Shown piece by piece: positions 20,081 to 34,559 of a stretch of 63,500 nucleotides of DNA (position 1 is the stretch's first letter; every line of letters starts with the position of its first letter). Origin of the DNA: Chrysomallon squamiferum. Its lineage: Eukaryota > Mollusca > Gastropoda > Neomphalida > Peltospiridae. A program made the translations under genes and the position numbers. Below the pieces are notes generated by a model, which was not told where the DNA came from, made no database searches, and saw only the letters and a program-made list of their open reading frames with translations. The stretch spans positions 37,186,189-37,249,688 of the forward strand of contig CM022670.1 in assembly GCA_012295275.1 (NCBI GenBank). Direction: 5' to 3'.

Positions 20081-21407
20081 TTCTTTCTTTAACTGGTACC
20101 AGTCGTCCGATTTATTGTAATTTCTGAAATCACTCCATATGTGCACAGCGCACCATATTAAAATTACCTCTTTACGAAGTTTGTTTACTATGTTAAAGAT
20201 GGAACGTCATTCGATCAAATCGGTTTCGTATATGGTCTCGAGTTAGCGTGAACGTTCGTTACATTTCTTCAATAAAATGTACAGTTCAGTTTTCAAATAA
20301 TTTGCATTACTATTAGTATTAAAATAATAAAAATAAGAAGAAAAACAAAAAGATAAAAGAAACAAAATTTATTACATTGGTATGTGCAGAAAATATTCGT
20401 GATTATTAAACTTTAAGAAAATGAACTAATGCATTCGCAATAACAATATATAAAAAAGCACATTATGTCAGTATGTTTGATATTAAAGATTATAAGTGGA
20501 ATATGCTGGATTTGACTATGAACTTGCTCTCTCTGAAAACGTAGTGAATCTGGTATACTATTACTAATATTATTGCTTCTACTGTTACTACTACCACTAC
20601 TACTGCTACTTAACATCAGATGTAATAGTAGCTATGGGGGGTGATAACGGAAGCAGCGGGACATTGTTGTTATTGTTAAAAGATGTGTATTTTAATTTTC
20701 TTAAAGTTAACCCTTAAATTAATTTATTTCCTTAAACAAATATTTTAATACCTATATGATCTGGAGTCGGTAATTTTAATTTTTTTTAATTATTATTATC
20801 ATAAATTATTATTATATATTTATTTTATTATTTATTTATGTATTTATTTATTTATTTTTTAACGATTAATAATTTTTTGTTGCATGTATCGAGTAAACTG
20901 CAATCAGGAAATTGATGTAACTATGTTAACATCCGGGAAAGAAACAGTCCACTTGATGTTAGTATTTTTGTCATGATAGACGAGATGTGCAGGATGTGAT
21001 GTAGAAAATATAAAAGTTTAAAAGCAATTAAAGCAAATAATTTACCTTACTTCGTGATACGTAAATCAGCAGGCAAATACATAATTTCAGTTTAGTTTTT
21101 ACATCCGCCACACCTAAAATTAAAAATAGTCTGATGTTTGTACATTTAACAAATAAAACAGTTGGTTCTGCTTTTGTGCACCATTTTGAGAATAGGTGTT
21201 GCCAGAAATGTCTGGATGTCTTAACAAATGACTAAATGAACGAATGGATGCTTTAATAAACGTTTAATGACACTCAAAAATATTTTCATTAAAGAATCGT
21301 TAAGTGAGAAAATATTTATTATCGTGGTCATTATTATTGTGAAATACCGAGATCATGTTTTTTCATCATACACGTGTGTGTGTATGTGTGTGCGTGTGCG
21401 AGCGTGT

Positions 21408-21445
<38 letters not shown>

Positions 21446-21746
21446 CATTAAAATTTGTATACAGATTGAGGGGACTTTATAATGCAGTAATATAGTAAAG
21501 TCTAGAAAAGTTTAAAACCCAAAATTTTACCGAAAATTAAACTTTGGTTGGATGAAGTTTGTTACAGTAATATAATTAACAGTTTAGATTCAACAGTAAA
21601 AAATGTATGTTGGGTTGGATGAAGTTTGTTGATGGAAATTGGGTTGAGAGAGGGTTGACGCTTTCGAAAGTATAGTGGGACATATTTTGTATTTTGACTG
21701 GCTGAATAATAATTGTCTGCCGCTACCTACTTAAATTAATATTTAC

Positions 21747-21777
<31 letters not shown>

Positions 21778-22755
21778 TCAGAATCAGAATCAGAATCGGT
21801 TCCAAATGAAACCAGTTTTATTCATACAATGGGTATATGAATGTATATTCTAAAATAATTTTATAATTAGTAATAATTATTAACAAAACATAAGTTTGTT
21901 TGTGTTTCTTTTTTCATCTGTGTTTTAAAACTTGTTCTTATACAGTTGTATAAGATCATTCAATAGTAAAAGCGAACAGGTATTTATTTATTTATTAGCA
22001 CTATTTTATTTTTATCTTTTCAGATAATGTTTTCAGCATATTTGATGAATGGATGCAAACAGAGTGAAATAACTGTCATTCGAAAATGTAGACAAAAAGC
22101 AGATTTGTGAATAATGTAACAGAGCAAATAAAGAAAACGATTTAAAGAAAAGGAGGAAATTAAAATTTTTAGAATATGAAAACTGCAAAATTTGAAAAGG
22201 TTCGATAGTATAGGAAATACGTCTGAAAGTAAATGTGAATATCAACAAGGTGAAACATTATTTCATTTGTTTGGTCATTTATCATTATTGTTCATTATGA
22301 ATTAGTGAAACACAGAATCAGCTAATATAATTAATTAACCAGCTGAAAAAGAATATCAATAAATGTACAGAAACTATTTGTTTATCGTCATGTTATCATT
22401 ATATTTTTACTATTTATTTTAAATTAATTTAGATATTATCATATTTTGTGTTCTGTGCCTAAGGTGAACAGTCCCCCAGGACAGCTTATTTTCAGATATG
22501 AGTAATCCCGTATTAGCCACATTGGGGTGGTGGTGTCATCGCTCACCAGGTGCATTTAATGTACAGTTTAATTAAATAATAAAATGCACATTTAGTAACA
22601 ATAATAATAATTTACAGTGGTGAGGACAATTTAATATAGATTTTGATTTTCATTCAATAGCATAAGACACGTAACATAATCAAATTATAATAAAAAGATA
22701 CTATCTAAACTACTTCTAATGTTAGTATTGTTAGTAAAAATATTATTATTCATAA
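20081..22755. other. Intergenic, OXCT1 5' flank and beyond
   Basis: The first few hundred bases should contain the minus-strand OXCT1 promoter; no TATA box is obvious. Further on there is a (GT)n tract (about 21372-21442) and a (TTTA)n tract (21745-21778) followed by a triplicated CAGAATC. A GC-richer island at 22450-22560 (CAGTCCCCCAGGACAGC, GGGGTGGTGGTGTCATCGC) has no long open frame and was not identified. Confidence 0.35.
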
Positions 22756-23327
22756 AGAAAACAAACATAGTGTTGTTTTAAAATCACTTTATTTCACTTA
22801 ATTGTTTATAGAAAATATTGAAAACAGACAAAAAGTAGTTTAAAATCGTTTTTATTTCATTTAATAATTGTTAACAGAAAATATTAAAAACAACAAACAC
22901 AATCATTTAAAAAGTAATATTTATTTCATTATAGAAAATAGTAAAAACAAACACAATCATTTCAAAAATAATTTTATTCATTTAATAGTTATTTGTTTAC
23001 AGAAAATAGAAAAAACAAACGCATTAACTTCAAAAATCATTTTATTTTGTTTAATAATAAATTGTTTTATAGAAATAGTAAAAACAAACAACAAAATGGT
23101 TTTAAAAATCGTTTTTATTTCATATTTAATGTTTACAGTAAGTAGATAAAACAAACGACAGAATAGTTTAAAAAAGTATTTTTATTTCATTTCGTTTCAT
23201 CTGAAGTTTACAAAAGTGTTAGTAGTGTTAGTAATAATATATATATTTTTTTTAATGGGCAAAAAACAATAACTAAGACAGAATGATTTTAAAAATAAGT
23301 TTAATTCAAATAATGTTTACAAAACCC

Positions 23328-23330
<3 letters not shown>
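22756..23330. repeat. ~66-bp degenerate minisatellite, about eight copies
   Basis: Each unit runs from AAAACAAAC through a short variable part, then TTTTATTTCATTTAAT and GTTTACAGAAAATA, and starts again. Unit starts are seen near 22756, 22820, 22885, 22943, 23010, 23079, 23148 and 23259. Copies differ by substitutions and small indels, so the array is old. It runs directly into a (GA)n tract. Confidence 0.8.

Positions 23331-23404
<74 letters not shown>
23331..23404. repeat. (GA)n microsatellite, ~36 units
   Basis: An uninterrupted GA run follows the minisatellite and is followed by a pyrimidine-rich stretch (about 23430-23740, mainly TTC/TTT). The Arg-Glu or Ser-Phe frames across it are artefacts of the repeat. 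Confidence 0.95.
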
Positions 23405-23408
<4 letters not shown>

Positions 23409-23740
23409 GTGTGTATGTGTGTTGTTGTTGTTGTTTTTTCTTCTTGGCTACTTTTATTTTTTCTTCTTTCTTTCTTCTGTTTTATTCCTGTTCTTTTTTC
23501 TTTTCTTCTTTCTTCTTATTTTTTTGCTAACTTATTCTTTTTTCTTCTTCGTTTTTCTTATTCATCTTTTTCTTTTTTTTCTTCTTATTTTTCTTCTTCT
23601 TTCTTCTTATTCGTTTTATTTTTTTCTTCTTTTTTTTTTCTTTCTTCTTATTCTTCTTTTTTCTTGATTTTTCTTTTTTTTTTCCCTCTTGTTTCTTTTT
23701 TTTTTTAATTTTCTCTTGTTTTCTTTTTTTTTTTTGTTTG

Positions 23741-25294
23741 TATGTGTATCTATATGTTTGTGTATGTTTTTATCTTTGTACTTCTAAATTATTCCTAATC
23801 TAACTACAAAAGACATTTGTTTTGTGTCGTACACTATTATAAACAATTATTCAAATTTAAAAATAAATTAAACTTTAGAAGCGTCAGCCGAAACTGTGGA
23901 ACAATTTTAAAAGTTAATTAAACTGGACGCTAATTTAAACGATAATTTAGACAAAGTAATTTAGATCCGATTATTAAAGAACTTAATGCCCAGTTTGATA
24001 AATGCCAATTTTGAAAATTAATTTCCGTTCAAAACCATAGATTTTTTTCGGAATACCCAGTCACTGAATCCCAATACCAAGCTGACAAATTTCCTGAAAA
24101 ATAAACAAAAGTAGAATTAAATTTGATGTAATTCACCGACGATTTCCGATCACAACAGCATATTTCAAAATATTTTACAGGTTCCCCAAAATCCACGACC
24201 TTCCATTTACCTAGCGAACAGCGAGTGACGTTGTTGCAATTGTTATCGTCATATTTATATATTTCCGAACAAAGCTGAAGCAGACGACGTCATTGATTTC
24301 ATTAGAAGTAAGCAGTTCACATCATAAACCTTCTGATAAACAACGAACATTTAATCATGACTGATTTATTTCTATTAATTTCTTATACATTTCAATACGA
24401 TGACGATTTTCTTTTTCTTTCTTTCTTATTTTTTTTTTTTTTTTTTTTTTTTTTTTGTCAATTTAATTTGATTTAAAATTCTAATAGATTTCTAATAAAT
24501 TAGAAATACTTTAGAGATTTACATATATACAAACATACATACACCTTCATTGAATGTGTATGTTTCAAATGACTGATGATTAAGTTTTACATACGACATT
24601 TGGGATGGGAGATAACTCGGCAGGACTTCCTGGATAACACTCACGTTTGTCCTATAAAAATGGCTGATTTATTTTTTGTTTTAATTTTTATTTGTTTAAA
24701 TATTTATTTATAATGTTTATTTTTTATTTGTTTTTAATCTAAAACAAAATATTAATAGTGTCTAAATTTTGAAGGTAGTTTATATATGTTCATTTTCCTT
24801 TCTTTTCAAATATTAAGAAACCAAAGTAATTAAAATAAATAAATGTCAGAAATAAATGAATTAAATATATGGATGGAAATATAGCCAGTCAGAAAGAGAC
24901 AGTCAAATAATATTCTAGCTATAGCTTAACTTGATAGATCAGTAATGTACAAGATAAATGAAAAATGAATGAATTAATGAATTAACAAATGATTGAATAA
25001 ATAATGACACAAAATAACACAAGAATTATTTTATTTTTTTTTTATTATTTTTTTTTAAAACTATAATATTATCGTTAGTATATACAGTATCATACATTTC
25101 AGTTAGACAAACCTATATACAAAGATATATATTAAAAAAGAACATGACAATGAATGAATTCTTAGAGGTATGAGTACAATTTTCCATCTTATTAATGTTT
25201 GATGTATATCGTTTCCGTTTGTCCGAATTTGCAGGAAAAAAAGAATAATAAATAAACTGATTAATTAATTAATTAATTAAATTAATTATTATTA

Positions 25295-25336
<42 letters not shown>

Positions 25337-26793
25337 CTATAATTGCTTTTCGATAAAATAAAATTGCCAGTTCCCTTCTAATAATATATGTTCCCTGTGG
25401 TGAGGTAGCTACAGTGAACTAACTGAAAGGGCCATTTGAAAAATATTTATCATAAACGTTTAATAGTGGAACTATTTACCTTTGGAAATTATAAACGTAA
25501 TTACTGCTTATTTTACCCGATGAAATACTTCTAATCATTATGTTACAATTTTAAAACCGGGACATTTTTTTTTTTTTTTTTTTTTTTTTTTGATTTAAGT
25601 AAATAAACATTTAACGGGGGAAAATTTTAAAGCCGGGACAAATATTTTATTTAAGTTAAAAAAAAAAAAAATTTAACGATCTAGAAAACTAATGTGAAAC
25701 CATAATTATGAGTAACTAAATAAATCAAGTTAACTAAAATGAAATACGCTGATTATAAGTGAATGAAAAGGGCCCTATTTCATAACATTCCTTTTTCAAA
25801 AACGTATTATTAATTTTATATAAAACTTAATAAAACCCCTTATTAAGAAGCCAACCCCTTCCATAACAACCCTAGGTCCGTCTGAGACACTTCATGGGCA
25901 ATGCATATATCATGAACTTTCCTTTTTATTACCTGTTTTAAAAGGTAATAAAATATTTAAGACGACAGTATACATTTCTCAATCAATTATTATGGTTTTT
26001 CCTAAACGGATAATAATAATATAACCTCAAAAATTCGTATTAGTGAGGAATGTTTTTGACTATTCATCCATATTGAAACGGAGTCTTTAAAGTAACAAAT
26101 TTTGTTATTAGGTATCTGATAGAAACATATATAAATAACAATCTAATACTAAGGGTTTACATAGTTAATGTTTTGTTTTCACACATTCCACCTATACTTT
26201 AACGGTAAACAACCTACTGATCATTCATTATTCAGTTACATTTTCTGTTACCGAACTTCTTAAAATATATTATGATCTGCTAATATGCTATACGAACTGA
26301 GTTTTTTGTAATGAACTAGATTTCATCGGCTATCACATTCTATTCACTACTGCAAGCCCACCAACATTAATCACAGACATTAACCAATAGATAAACTTTT
26401 ATCAAAGACATATTACAAACGTTTAACTAAGTCACAAAAACAAAACAAAAAATATAAGCTGAAAAATGAATATTTCTAGTAGCATTTCCATTTCAGCTGA
26501 TCAAGTATATTATCATAATAAACTTTTATTCAACAGGATCATTCTTCTCAAATAGTGCATGATATACGTTGATGGGCTTGCAAAATTATAATTTTATTGA
26601 AGTTTTGAAGGAGACATTTCAAGACTAATTCCGACCAACGTTACGCTGCTCTTTTCGCGGATGCACCGTGACGTATGAAAGGTTTTACAAAACGTCGATG
26701 ATCAGTCAAGTACTCATCGGCGTTCGTTTAATAATTTATTGTCGTCCACTTTTCCTTCTTTATTTAGTGTGAAAGTCAGTAACGTGATCATTG
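23741..26793. other. Intergenic, no gene seen
   Basis: AT-rich, without a credible exon on either strand. It holds poly(T) tracts at 24431-24456 and 25567-25591 and an (AAT)n tract at about 25295-25336. The bases next to 26793 are the 3' UTR of gene A; TTTATT at about 26735 or 26760 is the likely poly(A) signal on the minus strand. Confidence 0.4.
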
Positions 26794-26981
26794 CTATACT
26801 TTGAGAGCATTTGGAATATTATCTACAATGTCTACTGTGGACTGTTTTTCTCCAAGTTCATTCTTTGCGTCTTCAAAGTGTTGATCAACAATTTCCTTGG
26901 GTGTGCAGCCGATTCTGAAGTAGCTTATTTCACCTGTAAATAGATAATAAGAGATAAGTTTAATAATGAATAATAATATAC

Positions 26982-27066
<85 letters not shown>

Positions 27067-30000
27067 TGGCATAAGACGTCCTTTAAAAATAAATAAATAA
27101 AGAGAGTGAGAGAAAGCGAGAACAGTATTACAATAAAAAAAAACAACAACAAACAAACATAAAAATAGTAAATGTTAATAAAGCCAAGATTTTCAAGTTT
27201 ACTTTTATAATTAAGGAAAACATGTTATTTGTATTGGGTTTTTTTTTTTTTTTTTTTGCCTTCGAGATTTGTTTAGTGCTGTTTACGTCGATTACCACGA
27301 CAACACCACCATGATTCCAACGCCCTACATACTAAACCGCCATATCTCGATGACTTAAGGAAAACATGTTAATCTAGGAAGAAATTATAATCTTCATAAG
27401 CTGATTAATTCGGCGAGTTAAGAGATGAAATATTGCAAACAAAAGCTAAAACTGTTATCAGAAAAATATAAAACATTATACAATTATATTTGAGTTGTCT
27501 TACCTTTGTCAATATTCATACAGTCAACAACAGTGGAAGCGACGATTTCATTGGATTCACCATCGCATATAACGCCGTCGAGTTTCTTACCTAGACACAT
27601 CAATATAAAACTGTTTAACAACCAAACCAACAATGGAATATACAAAACAAGGTTCTGTAAAATACGTACAAATATATTCTTAGCTGAGAATATATTCCTA
27701 AAGCCAAAATTATTATCAAAACTGATATGTAGTATTTCCGGCCGTTATTAAAAAAAATAATAAAAATAAAAATAAATAAATAAATAAAATATTAAAGATT
27801 AATAATTTAGAATTGCTTATAAAAGTCAAATTAATTGTACTGTGACTGCACAGATGTAGAAGAGACCCTGAATGACGTTATAAATAATAATAAATTTAGA
27901 AAAGGCGACCCTGAATTATAAAATGTTCACAACATACATTATATATAAGAATACCGATTTGAACAGAATGTTTTATTTTATTTATTTATTTATTTTTTTA
28001 CGAGTATTCTTAAAAACATAATCTCATTAACTATTAATATATTTACCAAGTGCTTCTATCAGCATATTGTGGTGAGTACTATCAGGTCCGCCGCTCACGT
28101 TGCCCGATGTGAGGGCGATAGGACCTGACCAGGAAACCAAATAAGCCAGAACCGTGCTGTCTGGAACCCGTATACAGATGCTGTCCTTGTTCCCAACGAT
28201 ATCATAGGCATCACCTAGACCCAGATTGTACATCCACTGTCCTTTCGGCACCACGCAACTGATTCCTCCGGGATAACACCGCCTCATGAAGGCCCAGAGA
28301 AGGGGACTGAAGTCTGGTTTGGCATCTTTCAGCTGGTCGAGATTGGCCAGGCAGAGACAGATGGGCTTCTGTTGAGGGCGATCCTTCACTGCGTATATTT
28401 GTCGTATCGAGTCGGGATGCTTGCACGAAGCTGCGATTGCGTACACTGTGTCAGTGGGAGTTCCAATCACCCCGCCACTGTTGAGAACTTTGGCCACCTT
28501 TCGCATGGCAGACGATCGTCTGGATGGATAGAGAGGACAAGGCGGGTCGTCAAACGGATCGACGTCTTTTTCCTGCCGTGAAGAAATAAATCCGAGGATT
28601 AGTCTGTTGTTTGTTATCGTGTATTTATTCGTTTTTAATATGTCGATACGTACTGAACGTAAGAAAGATTTTGGAAAAAATAACATTAAAAAAAGAAAAA
28701 CTTTTTTTAAAAAATTTTGTTTTAATAATTTTTCTTTAAGAACATTCTATTCTCTTTCTTTTCTTCGTATTTATTTATCTACAGTAATTCATTTATGTCG
28801 ATCTCTGTTTGTTTATTTACGTAATGTGCAGATTAATATTTGTAGCGAACCCCAAACACTCAGTTCAGAAAAGATTTCCAACAATAGGTAATATTCAGGA
28901 ATGCTTAATTTAGAATTTAAACTTACCATAACTAATGGCATTCCAACAGGAATTAGATATTCTTGAAGAGTTCCGTTTACCATTTCTGCAATGGCTCCAT
29001 AAATAGCTGGGACAACTAGAACAAAAAATAACAAAAAATCGAATTTATAAACATTTTTAGTAAACTAATTGTAATTCTATAAAAAAAAGCGTAAATCTAC
29101 ATATACTGACTTTCATCTAGACAACTGCTGTAATAATAAAGCACGCTAAGTAATTTCAACTGCAAGAAATTCCAAACCCAGTCACTGTTTATAAAAGGTC
29201 ATGGTACGAAGTTTCCTTTCCAATATATATATATATTTTGCAAAATACATACAGTGACCTCAGACAGTTCCTTTTTTGCATCTTTATTCAAAAACATATT
29301 TGCTGATGCCATTAAATATATAATTATTCAATAGTTCATTCCCCCTCCCATTGTTCAATCGTTTGTTCTGATACGTAAATGAACCAAACTATTAAATGTA
29401 ACTTAAACACCAAACTATTAAATGTAACTTAAACACCAAACTGTTAAATGTAGCTTAAACTCTAAACTGTTAAATGTAACTTAAACACTAAACTGTTAAA
29501 TGTAACTTAAACACCAAACTATTAAATGTAACTTAAACACTAAACTGTTAAATGTAACTTAAACACTAAACTGTTAAATGTAACTTAAACACCAAACTAT
29601 TAAATGTATCTTAAACACTAAACTATTAAATGTAACTTAAACACCAAACTATTAAATGTAACTTAAACACTAAACTGTTAAATGTAACTTAAACACTAAA
29701 CTGTTAAATGTAACTTAAACACCAAACTATTAAATGTATCTTAAACACTAAACTATTAAATGTAACTTAAACGCTAAACTGTTAAATGTAATTTAAACAC
29801 TCAACTATTAAATGTAACTTAAACACTAAACTATTAAATGTAACTTAAACACTAAACTGTTAAATGTAACTTAAACACTAAACTCTTAAATGTAACTTAA
29901 ACACTCAACTGTTAAATGTAACTTAAACACTAAACTGTTAAATGTAACTTAAACACTTACCGGTGAGAACGGCAGTGATAAGAATCATCCACGGAGGATG

Positions 30001-31388
30001 GACGTTCCAGCAGCGGGTAACTTGTGCTATGCAGCACAGCTCCATGAACAGAGCGAAGGGGATCCACACTCTGGTGAAGAGAGGAGTTAGAAGAAGTCCT
30101 ATCGTGTGCAGGATCAATATACCAATGGCGGCTTGACGCAAAGCGAATGCTGTGTTTCCTGAGAAAGGAAAAAAAGAAGAAGCCAAAAAGGCCATCATGC
30201 TAGTGTGTGTTTCGTCTACATTCTGTAATGCATATGATAGACAGATAGATGAACGGAGCCTTTTACAAAAACGTTCCTGTTCATTTTCTAAAATATGTAT
30301 TGAACGGAGGTGCTGTAGAACCCATTCTTAAAACTAAGAATTAAAGAGTATTTTTTTTTTTTTTTTTTTTTTTATCGATCAAGCATATTAAATAAATATC
30401 ATACACATTTTTTACAGTTGCTTTTGTTTCTTTTGCTATTAATAAAATCAGTCGGTAACTAACCATCAATCAGCAAAGCCGTCCAGATTGCCCAGAATCC
30501 CGCCAACACAAGAACGTAGTAACATTTTGACAAACTTCCAGCAGCATAAGCGAGTCTGGCCGCATACAGGTGTAGCACCAGTCCGGACACCAGTATCCAT
30601 GGCAACGGAAGAGTTCCTCTGGTTGCTTCCAAAGGAGCTAAGCACGACAAAGCTACTGTACTAGAGATCAAAGTAACGACGTCCACAATCTTCAGGTCTA
30701 CTTTATCCTCATCTTGGTATTCGCTGTTGCCGATTTTCTTACTTCTGTAAAACCAATTGCAGGTTTTAAAATAACGTAGACACCACAGCCTAATAATTAA
30801 TGCATGTGAATATATGAATGACAAATGAAGGATTTCCTTTTCACAAGACGTTTTATCTCTCTAAAACACACACACACACACACACACACACATGCAGGTG
30901 TATATATACACACAGACAGAGAAAATTTAAATAAAAGAAGAGAAACGAATAGGCAAATGTTTAAACGATATAAATAAAATAAAGTTGACAACAAAACACT
31001 GCGTACTTTGACTTTAAAGTTTTGTTCAAAAAATTAAAAATTAAACAAAACATTTTCCGAGTTTTGTTAAATAAAACAAGGGCGTTGTTTTCTCATCTCT
31101 TTGTTGTTTTGAAGTCGGTGAACTGTCGTCTTGTAACATGTTGCTACGTTTACTCAGTGAACTTGGCATACAACCAGCTCTAGGTTAAAGTTAAATTTTA
31201 GTGTTTTAATCAGTGAAAAGTGTAGCTGAGGCTTTGTGTGAATGGACATCATTTCAAGAATCATTTACGTAATACTACAGATTCAGAGATACAAATAGAT
31301 TTTAGAAAATCATAAGAACATTTTATATTTTAGTGAATGTGTAGATCAGCAAATGTGTTTGTATGAGTGTCTGTGCGTGTGTGTGTGT

Positions 31389-31480
<92 letters not shown>

Positions 31481-34400
31481 TTGTACATGTATATAATGCA
31501 CACGGAGTATGTACGTGAAAATGCGTTTTGCGGGCGTAATTGGTTTTGAGTTTCTGTGTATAAAAGAATTCTTTAAGGGATGCATATGTATGACTAGTTG
31601 TGTGAATGAAACATATATAATTACAAGTAGTAAGGTAAATAAGTGAAAACATAGCACAGGGTCTCTTTATTTTATTCGATGCTTCACAGAACAGAAAACC
31701 ATGCATGAATGACTGTAAGTGTTTTCGCAATCTGTCCCTTTACGAGACTGCGAGAAAACGTAATGAAACAGCTATAGTTCAGTTTCGGAAACAAATCTTA
31801 GAAAATCATAATAAATGTACACTTATTAACACCCATTAACAGTTCTCATACTAATTACTCGGTTAAGTGTTTAACATAATAAAAGTAAAAATAGAAAAAT
31901 AAAAATAATAAAAATACCTACCTGAACTTAGCAAAATGGCGTCGAAACCTTTCTGCAGAGTTTCGTTCAGCATGACCTCTTGCCCGATAAACATGACGGA
32001 CTTTTCGGCAATCGAGTTTTCGAGATGCGCCATGGCGACATACAGAGTCGCCAGCGCAAATACAGCCGCCGATACGCCGAACGTGAAGTTGTGAACCGCG
32101 TGGGGTATGTGGTCCACGGACAGGACGGCAACAACGACGAAGAGGAGGTTGTAAAAGAAGACGACCTTGTTTCTTACCGCTGAGACGAGCGTGAGAAATA
32201 TCAAGAGAGCTATTAAGCCCCACTGACCGAAAAAGTTAATCCGGAAGCTTTCGATTCCAGGAAACTGCAGCGTTATGAACAGTTGAGTGAGTCCTCTGGA
32301 CATCCAGAATATAAAGTAAATGACGAATTCCATGGCGTGGAAAAAGTCGTGTCTCAGGAACGAGTAGTAGCTGCCGAGAAGATGACAGACGAGGCTGTAG
32401 ATGAACATGGGCATGGCGGCTCTGAAGTCCTGGAAGTAGCCTAAGTGGTGGAACAGAAGAACTGCTGCAGGTACGACGTTACCGAAATAACCAAGTCCGT
32501 AAGGCTCGCCATACTTCGTGTCTTTCCGCGCTTCGTTTCGCTGATTGGGATTCTCCTTCACTCTGATCAGAAGAGGGTCGTATATGGCGTTACCCAGGCC
32601 CGGAAGGATGTACGTCTGGCTGACCCCTTTGAGTACCATCACCCACACGGCGTAAATGCTCGTTACGACAATGAATATTTCGAAAGCTGCTGCCACCCGC
32701 CTGCCCCAGTCGAAGAACAGACCAACTCCTTCAAAGATAAGCGTCAGCATGATGGCTACCAGTACCGGAGGCATGATGTAATTAACGGTGACAGCGCAAA
32801 GGCACAAAATAATTGCCACGGTCATGAACCCGATCATTCCAGAGATGGCTCCCGTACGTAAAACTTCGATGCCGACAACGGGATTCAGTATGTGGTTGAT
32901 TCCCATCACCGTCCACAAGGAAGCGAAAACTGAGAATGCCGTGCCGACCAGATGGTCATTTCGACGAAAGCTGAGAATTGCGGCGATAAGCTGCACAACT
33001 CCGCCCATAACAATAAGATGAACACCTGCAAAATATAATATAATATAATATAATATAATACAACACAACACAATACAATACAATATAATATAATATAATA
33101 TAATATAATACAATACAATACAATACAATATAATATAATATAATATAATATAATATAATGTAATATAATAACAGATAATTGCTGTATTATTGTTATTATT
33201 ATTATTATTATCATCGTCGTCATCATCATCATCATCATTATTATTGCTTTGATGCGTTTTGTTGTTGCTGTTACAACATCCTGGGTTTTGTAGACAAACA
33301 AGGTCTGTGTTATATAGCATTTTAACCAAGGGAAACTTGAGGAGAAAACAAGAGAAAAAAAAAAAATGCGAACAGATCATTTCATACTATAATAATCAAA
33401 CAAGATTATACAATCCAACAGTTTTATCAATTCTGGTATGGTTCATTAATGAATTCCCGAACTGCAGTTATGCCATAATTATCGTAAAGCTAAACATTTT
33501 TTTTTACTTAACTGTTCATTTTATTAATATCAGTTAGGTTTGTTTATTAAAAATATAATACTATCACATACAAAACATGACCTATAAAATCGTAAGCATA
33601 AAATTTCGCTGGCAACATTTTCAGGAAATAATATTTGTCCACTTCCGTTTATGATTGTCCAGTTATGTCACGAGACAGCGACGTCGTTCACAACGTCTTA
33701 TTAAGTAAAATACCGCATGTGTCTGATGTTACAGCAATATACAAGTAAAACGGAATATACGGAAGCTTTAAAGAGTAAATCAGCTTTAAAAGGATTGCAT
33801 GAGAAGACTAGTACTGAAAATCTGTACTAATCTGAATGATAATGCATACAGAAAAAATGTTATAGTGAACTTTATTTACTCTCGAGCTATGTGTGTCTTT
33901 CTCTTTCTCTGTTTTTTCTGTCTGCCTCTCTCTTTGAAACATAGACGCACACACACGCACACAGAGAGATATGTATATGCATTCATGGGTACATAGATTC
34001 CTACATACATCATACATAAATACATACATACATACACACATACACGAATAACCAAGGACCATATCATAACTGTGTATTTTAAATCAAGTTCTTTGATTTT
34101 ACGAAAATCATCCTCATTTTGTAACCTTGACCTACAAACGGTGTCAAAATTAGATAATTAATTAATCCCGGAAGTTAAGGAATTTCATGAAGCTTCTTAA
34201 TTGCGTCAGAAATGGTTTACGATTTATCTGTAATTATATTTCTCGTAGCAAAGACAGAGTTAAATATTTAGATATAGATATAGATAATAGATAGATTTAG
34301 ATATACAAACGCATATTATTGAAAACGATGATTTCATTTTACTATTACAATACAATGACTGCCTTCTTAAAAGAAACATATATATATCCATATTTACAGC

Positions 34401-34497
34401 ACCAAATAATGTTATAAAAGCCATTCTGTTATATCATCAATTAATCCAAAATTGCTCTGTCTCTTTTATAAAAACTGTTTGTAATGTTTTGTCAGAG

Positions 34498-34559
<62 letters not shown>

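Noticed and set aside
23283-23708. Open frames with Arg-Glu repeats, and Ser-Leu repeat frames elsewhere (27000, 31400, 38800, 48300, 49400, 50100)
   Set aside because: They are translations of (GA)n/(CT)n and poly-pyrimidine tracts, with no splice context or family motif.
29382-29957. Regular short repeats that might suggest a CRISPR array
   Set aside because: The 26-bp units are head-to-tail with no spacers, in an intron of an animal gene; it is a minisatellite.
31918-31922. Donor CAG|GTAGGT at 31922/31921 for gene A exon 2
   Set aside because: It fits the consensus better but leaves phase 1, which would break the frame into exon 3; the donor four bases on (AG|GTATTT) keeps the frame.
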